Origin: DAORHV01 sp964513925
GTDB taxonomy: Bacteria > Patescibacteriota > Gracilibacteria > Peribacterales > Peribacteraceae
Direction of reading: 5' to 3'
DNA: 64,000 nucleotides
Assembly: GCA_964513925.1 (NCBI GenBank)
Contig: CAZENR010000004.1
Location: 38,268-102,267, forward strand
Part shown: piece after piece, positions 60,676 through 64,000 of the stretch
Position numbering within the stretch: the first letter of the stretch is position 1
How the letters are laid out: each line of letters starts with the position of its first letter
Notes under the pieces: model-generated
Databases searched by the model: none
Told to the model about the DNA's origin: nothing
Seen by the model: only the letters and a program-made list of their open reading frames with translations
Made by a program: the position numbers and the translations under genes

Positions 60676-63085
60676 CAAGCGCCGCTTGTCTGCCATGGGT
60701 CCCGGTGGATTGTCTCGCGAGCGTGCATCGTTCGACGTCCGCGACGTGCACCCCTCTCACTACGGTCGTATTTGTCCCATTGCCACTCCGGAAGGACCGA
60801 ACATCGGTCTCGTGGTGCACTTGGCCGCCTACTCCAAGGTGAACCAGTACGGCTTCCTGGAAACGCCGTACCATGAGGTGAAACACGGCGTAAAGCTGGA
60901 TGCAGACGCCCTGCTTGGCCGCACGCTGGACACAACCATCCGCGATGGCCGCACGGTCGTTGCCAAGGAAGGCGAGGTGATCGACACCAAGGCCGCAGCC
61001 GCCAAGGTGGTATCTGTACTCAAAAAAGAAGGCGCCAAAGAAGTTCCTGTTCGCGCATTCGTTATTCCCAAGGAGATCTACATCGACGCCGACCGCGAGC
61101 GTCATCTCACCATTGCCGAGGCCAATACGCACTTCAATGACAAGAGCGAATTCATGTCTACCCGCGTACACGCCCGCCGCCGCGGTGAGCCAATTTTGAC
61201 GCACGTCCGCGACGTGACGCACATCGATATCTCTCCCAAGCAGATCTTGTCGGTGTCCACATCGCTCATTCCGTTCTTGGAACACGACGACAACACCCGC
61301 GCGTCCATGGGTACGAACATGCAACGCCAAGCTGTTCCGCTTATTGCCCCGCACGCGCCGTTGGTCGGCACGGGTATGGAAACCATTGCCGCCCGCGCAT
61401 CGGGCCACGTGGTGTTGGCACAGGACGATGGCGAAGTGATCGCATCCGATGCCAAGGAAATCACCGTGATGTACCAATCAGGCAAGCGCCAGACGCACTT
61501 GTTGGATAACTACGTCCGCAGCAACCAGGGAACCTGTTTCCACATGCGTCCGCGCGTGCAGGCAGGCCAGAAGGTAAAGGCCGGCGATGTCCTTGCCGAC
61601 GGTTCTTCCGTAGAGCAGGGTGAATTGGCCCTGGGTCAAAACTTGCTCGTTGCCTACATGCCGTGGGGAGGTTACAACTTCGAGGACGCCATCATCATTT
61701 CCGACCGTATCGTGGAGCAAGGTCAGTTCGACTCCATCCACATCGAGTCGTACATCACCGACGTCCGCGACACCAAGCTGGGTCCCGAGACGGTTACCCG
61801 CGACATTCCGAACGTTGGCGAGAACAAGCTCAAAGATCTGGATGCCGACGGTATCGTCCGCATTGGCGCCACGGTGCACGAAGGCGACATTCTCGTGGGC
61901 AAGATCACGCCGAAGGGCGAGACCGAACTCACTCCGGAGGAGCGTATTCTGCAGGCGATCTTCGGCGATAAGGCCAAGGACGTCAAAGACAGCTCGCTGC
62001 GCCTGCCCGGCGGTGCCGGCGGCAAGGTGGTCGACGTGCACGTCTTCGACCGCGCCGAGGGCGACGAGTTGCCTACAGGCGTGATCAAGCAGATCAAAGT
62101 GTTCGTAGCGCAGACCCGCAAGATCCAGGTGGGTGACAAGATGGCCGGTCGCCACGGTAACAAAGGTGTCGTTGCCGCCATCGTTGCAAAAGAGGACATG
62201 CCGTTCTTGTCAGACGGACGCCATGTCGACATCATCCTCAACCCGCTCGGTGTGAGCTCTCGTATGAACATCGGTCAGGTGCTCGAGACGCACTTGGGTT
62301 GGGCTTGTCAGGTGCTCGGCATCAAGATTGCCACTCCGGCGCTCAACGGTATTTCCACCGAGCAAATTACGGGGTATCTCAAGGCAGCAGGTCTGCCGGA
62401 AACCGGCAAGGTGCAGCTGTTCGATGGTCGCACCGGCGAGCCGTTCGCCTACCAGACCACGGTTGGCCAGGTGTACATGCTCAAGCTGCTCCACTTGGTA
62501 GAAGACAAGATCCACGCTCGTTCGGTCGGTCCGTACTCGCTTGTTACCCAGCAGCCGCTTGGTGGCAAGGCGCAGCACGGTGGCCAGCGCTTCGGAGAAA
62601 TGGAAGTGTGGGCTCTGGAAGCGTACGGCGCAGCACACGTGCTGCAGGAAATGCTTACCATCAAGTCCGACGACGTGGTGGGCCGCAGCAAGGCGTACGA
62701 AGCCATTGTGAAGGGCGAATCCATCCGCAAGCCCTCCACACCGGAATCGTTCAACGTCTTGGTGAAGGAATTGCAGGCGCTGTGTCTCAAGGTCGATCTC
62801 CTCAAGTTCAGCGACGAAGTAAAGGCAGAGGAGGTTCCCGTAGTCGAAGTAGAAGGCCAGGCTGCCGAGGTCATCAAGCTCAAGACGCGCTTCGATGAAG
62901 AGCAGGAGAGCGAAGACCTCATTCCCGCCAGCGACAAAATCAGCGATCTGAATATCGATGAAGAAGATCCAGACGAGATCAAACGCGGCATTGAAGAGGG
63001 TGCCGAGGTCGGCGCATCCGGCGCCACCCAAAAGCAGGAGCTGAAGGAGGCGCTCGAAGAAGAAGGTGATGACACCAAAGAGTAA
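60629..63085 (+). CDS. rpoB: RNA polymerase beta subunit, C-terminal part
   Basis: 818 codons open from TTG 60629, starting at LSQFMDQTNPLSELANKRRLSAMGPGGLSRERA, the conserved rifampicin-binding/fork-loop region, and running through HPSHYGRICPIATPEGPNIGLV, NLLVAYMPWGGYNFEDAII, KMAGRHGNKGVV and the C-terminal GGQRFGEMEVWALEAYGAAH. The sequence ends with an acidic tail (residues EEQESEDLIPASDK onward) longer than usual. The TTG is within the conserved core and has no promoter or ribosome site, so this is not an independent gene; with the upstream part it gives a beta subunit of about 1287 aa. No rpoC follows. Confidence 0.95.
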   Translation: MSQFMDQTNPLSELANKRRLSAMGPGGLSRERASFDVRDVHPSHYGRICPIATPEGPNIGLVVHLAAYSKVNQYGFLETPYHEVKHGVKLDADALLGRTLDTTIRDGRTVVAKEGEVIDTKAAAAKVVSVLKKEGAKEVPVRAFVIPKEIYIDADRERHLTIAEANTHFNDKSEFMSTRVHARRRGEPILTHVRDVTHIDISPKQILSVSTSLIPFLEHDDNTRASMGTNMQRQAVPLIAPHAPLVGTGMETIAARASGHVVLAQDDGEVIASDAKEITVMYQSGKRQTHLLDNYVRSNQGTCFHMRPRVQAGQKVKAGDVLADGSSVEQGELALGQNLLVAYMPWGGYNFEDAIIISDRIVEQGQFDSIHIESYITDVRDTKLGPETVTRDIPNVGENKLKDLDADGIVRIGATVHEGDILVGKITPKGETELTPEERILQAIFGDKAKDVKDSSLRLPGGAGGKVVDVHVFDRAEGDELPTGVIKQIKVFVAQTRKIQVGDKMAGRHGNKGVVAAIVAKEDMPFLSDGRHVDIILNPLGVSSRMNIGQVLETHLGWACQVLGIKIATPALNGISTEQITGYLKAAGLPETGKVQLFDGRTGEPFAYQTTVGQVYMLKLLHLVEDKIHARSVGPYSLVTQQPLGGKAQHGGQRFGEMEVWALEAYGAAHVLQEMLTIKSDDVVGRSKAYEAIVKGESIRKPSTPESFNVLVKELQALCLKVDLLKFSDEVKAEEVPVVEVEGQAAEVIKLKTRFDEEQESEDLIPASDKISDLNIDEEDPDEIKRGIEEGAEVGASGATQKQELKEALEEEGDDTKE

Positions 63086-63100
63086 TCGCGCCTGAAGCAA

Positions 63101-63133
63101 AGAGCCTGCCCCATCAAGGGAGCAGGCTCTTTT
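63101..63133 (+). terminator. Terminator of rpoB
   Basis: AGAGCCTGC (63101-63109) pairs with GCAGGCTCT (63122-63130), extended by CCC/GGG, then TTTT. It shows that rpoB is not followed by rpoC in one operon. Confidence 0.9.
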
Positions 63134-63137
63134 GCAT

Positions 63138-63157
63138 GGCTTATAAAAGCCAAAAAA
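63138..63157. repeat. Small palindrome with A tract, copy 3
   Basis: GGCTTATAAAAGCC (63138-63151) followed by six A. 18 nt are identical to 26183-26200. It lies about 70 nt upstream of the rRNA promoter. Confidence 0.6.
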
Positions 63158-63222
63158 CAGATATGCATAGCCTTGCACATACGTCTCGCTGAGTCGTCTA
63201 CAAAATTTCGTCACTTTTCTGC

Positions 63223-63250
63223 TTGACCCATCTTCGTGCAACGGTACAAT
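63223..63250 (+). promoter_or_regulatory. Probable promoter of the 23S rRNA transcript
   Basis: TTGACC (63223-63228), 16 nt, TACAAT (63245-63250). It is the only good promoter between the rpoB terminator and the 23S gene. Confidence 0.65.
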
Positions 63251-63599
63251 GCCCCGGCACATGTTGCTTACTTGCGCTTATCCGTAGCGTCAGATGCCCC
63301 CTCGGGGATCTGGTTCTACGGGTGCGCGCAAGCCACCCGTTTTTTTTGCCCCGGCGCAAAGCCGGAGTGGAATTCGGGCGCGGGCGTCACCGTGATCGTT
63401 GGAAGCATCGGCATCGTTCTGTCGTCGGTACGACGACAGGACTGGAAAGAATTTCTACGAATTACAGTATTACGATAACAACAACTGTCGCGTTCCTTAG
63501 AGCGGCCGTACGTGTCTACGTATTGCCCGCATCATGGGACGTGAACAGCACAATTTCACTTTGGTTTCTCCGCAAGGAGAGCCAAAGTCTCGATATTAC
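63251..63599 (+). other. Leader of the 23S transcript
   Basis: About 350 nt without a credible ORF, tRNA or 16S sequence. Two clear hairpins: CTGTCGTCG/CGACGACAG (63419-63427/63431-63439) and CTTTGG...CCAAAG with inner CTCC/GGAG (63559-63587) just before the mature 5' end; the latter may be part of the processing stem. Confidence 0.55.
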
Positions 63600-64000
63600 A
63601 TGTTACTCAACGCATCACACGGATGCCTCGACTCTCAATTCCGATGAAGGACGTGGCCAGCTGCGAAAAGCTTCGGTCAGCCGCTAGGCAGGCGCTATCA
63701 GCCGAAGATGTCCGAATGGGGAAACCCCACAGACGGAATGGTCTGTGACTCCGCAAGGAGAGGTATACTCGGTGAACTGAAACATCTCAGTAACCGGGGA
63801 AAAGAAATCAAACGAGATTCCCGTAGTAGTGGCGAGCGAACCGGGAACAGCCCAAACCTCTAGTTTACTAGAGGGGTTGTAGGACTTCGATATTCGATTG
63901 CTCAAACATAGGCAAACGACCTGGAACGGTCGGCCATAGACGGTGACAGCCCAGTAGCCGAAATGTGCGAGCACGATGAAGTTTCCTGAGTAAGGTCGGA
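63600..64000 (+). rRNA. 23S ribosomal RNA, 5' part
   Basis: Universal 23S landmarks appear in order: GGATGCCTCG, GATGAAGGACGTG, CCGAATGGGGAAACCC, GAACTGAAACATCT, GGAAAAGAAATCAA, GAGATTCCCGTAGTAGTGGC and GCGAGCGAACCGGGAA. The gene runs off the window end. The 5' end is estimated from alignment to known 23S and may be off by some tens of bases. No 16S gene lies upstream. Confidence 0.97.

Noticed and set aside
60629..63085. Naturally split rpoB with an independent second gene
   Set aside because: The TTG lies inside the most conserved core, no promoter or initiation signal precedes it, and exactly 8 nt are missing relative to the conserved protein; an error or recent deletion is simpler.
1..64000. 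Recoded UGA (Gracilibacteria/SR1 code)
   Set aside because: TGA ends recognisable genes at the expected place (rnpA, cysS), and no conserved gene needs in-frame TGA.
1..64000. CRISPR arrays and further tRNA genes
   Set aside because: No regularly spaced short repeats with unique spacers; only the Trp cloverleaf at 35237-35312 was found when scanning for T-loop and D-loop motifs.

Overview
This 64 kb window is about 54-56% GC. It is bacterial, uses the standard stop codons (TGA ends genes, for example rnpA and cysS) and carries roughly 50 protein genes, one tRNA and the 5' end of a 23S rRNA. The gene content (large secreted fibre-like proteins, SLH-domain surface proteins, exported proteins with a C-terminal TGPE-hydrophobic-RR tail, few metabolic genes) suggests a Candidate Phyla Radiation (Patescibacteria) organism, possibly of the Peregrinibacteria/Peribacteria group. 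That placement is inference; no 16S gene is present to test it.

Layout. 1-5.9 kb: the tail of a 6-phosphogluconolactonase-like gene, a minus-strand cell-envelope operon (FtsQ-like, D-Ala-D-Ala carboxypeptidase, LysM-M23 peptidase), a glycosyltransferase, NAD(P)H-hydrate dehydratase and PgeF. 5.9-10 kb: a Cys-rich YkgJ-like protein, a hairpin-rich non-coding stretch, ssb, a Nudix hydrolase, a dGTPase-like HD protein and a second M23 peptidase. 10.2-26 kb: an accessory block of surface proteins (751, 1664, 812, 582 and 772 aa) built from 74-residue repeats, beta-propeller repeats and shared C-terminal domains. It also holds a class-A beta-lactamase-fold protein and a transposase-like HTH protein without a catalytic domain. 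26-27.4 kb: a 1.3 kb stretch without genes. 27.4-35 kb: an SLH protein, transporters, a LOG-family enzyme and unknown secreted or membrane proteins. 35-49.8 kb: tRNA-Trp, topA, HU, a Jag/KhpB-like RNA-binding protein, dnaJ, a small exported-protein operon, gatCA, rnpA-yidC, class I fructose-bisphosphate aldolase and a phosphoesterase. 50-64 kb: cysS, a 1412-aa S-layer protein behind a 750-nt leader region, FemAB, a Mn-type superoxide dismutase, a Cys-rich secreted protein, rpoB (frameshifted in this sequence) and the start of 23S rRNA.

Expression signals are unusual. I found no convincing Shine-Dalgarno sequence before any gene examined. At least eleven start codons lie exactly 6 nt, and five more 7-8 nt, downstream of a TAnnnT -10 element. 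That spacing puts the transcription start on or beside the start codon, so leaderless mRNA appears to be a standard expression mode here. I used this spacing to choose several start codons.

The most unusual signals are these. (i) The 3'UTR of a fibre gene (21.2 kb) is complementary over 24 nt, plus 8 nt more after a 10-nt gap, to the translation start of the S-layer mRNA (52.2 kb), and is followed directly by a terminator. (ii) rpoB has an apparent 8-nt deletion in its most conserved region, lacks rpoC beside it and is followed by a 23S gene with no 16S in front. (iii) Inverted, nearly identical modules in surface genes could recombine. (iv) A small palindrome (GGCTTATAAAAGCC plus an A/T tract) recurs upstream of three promoter regions (HTH gene, HU, rRNA).
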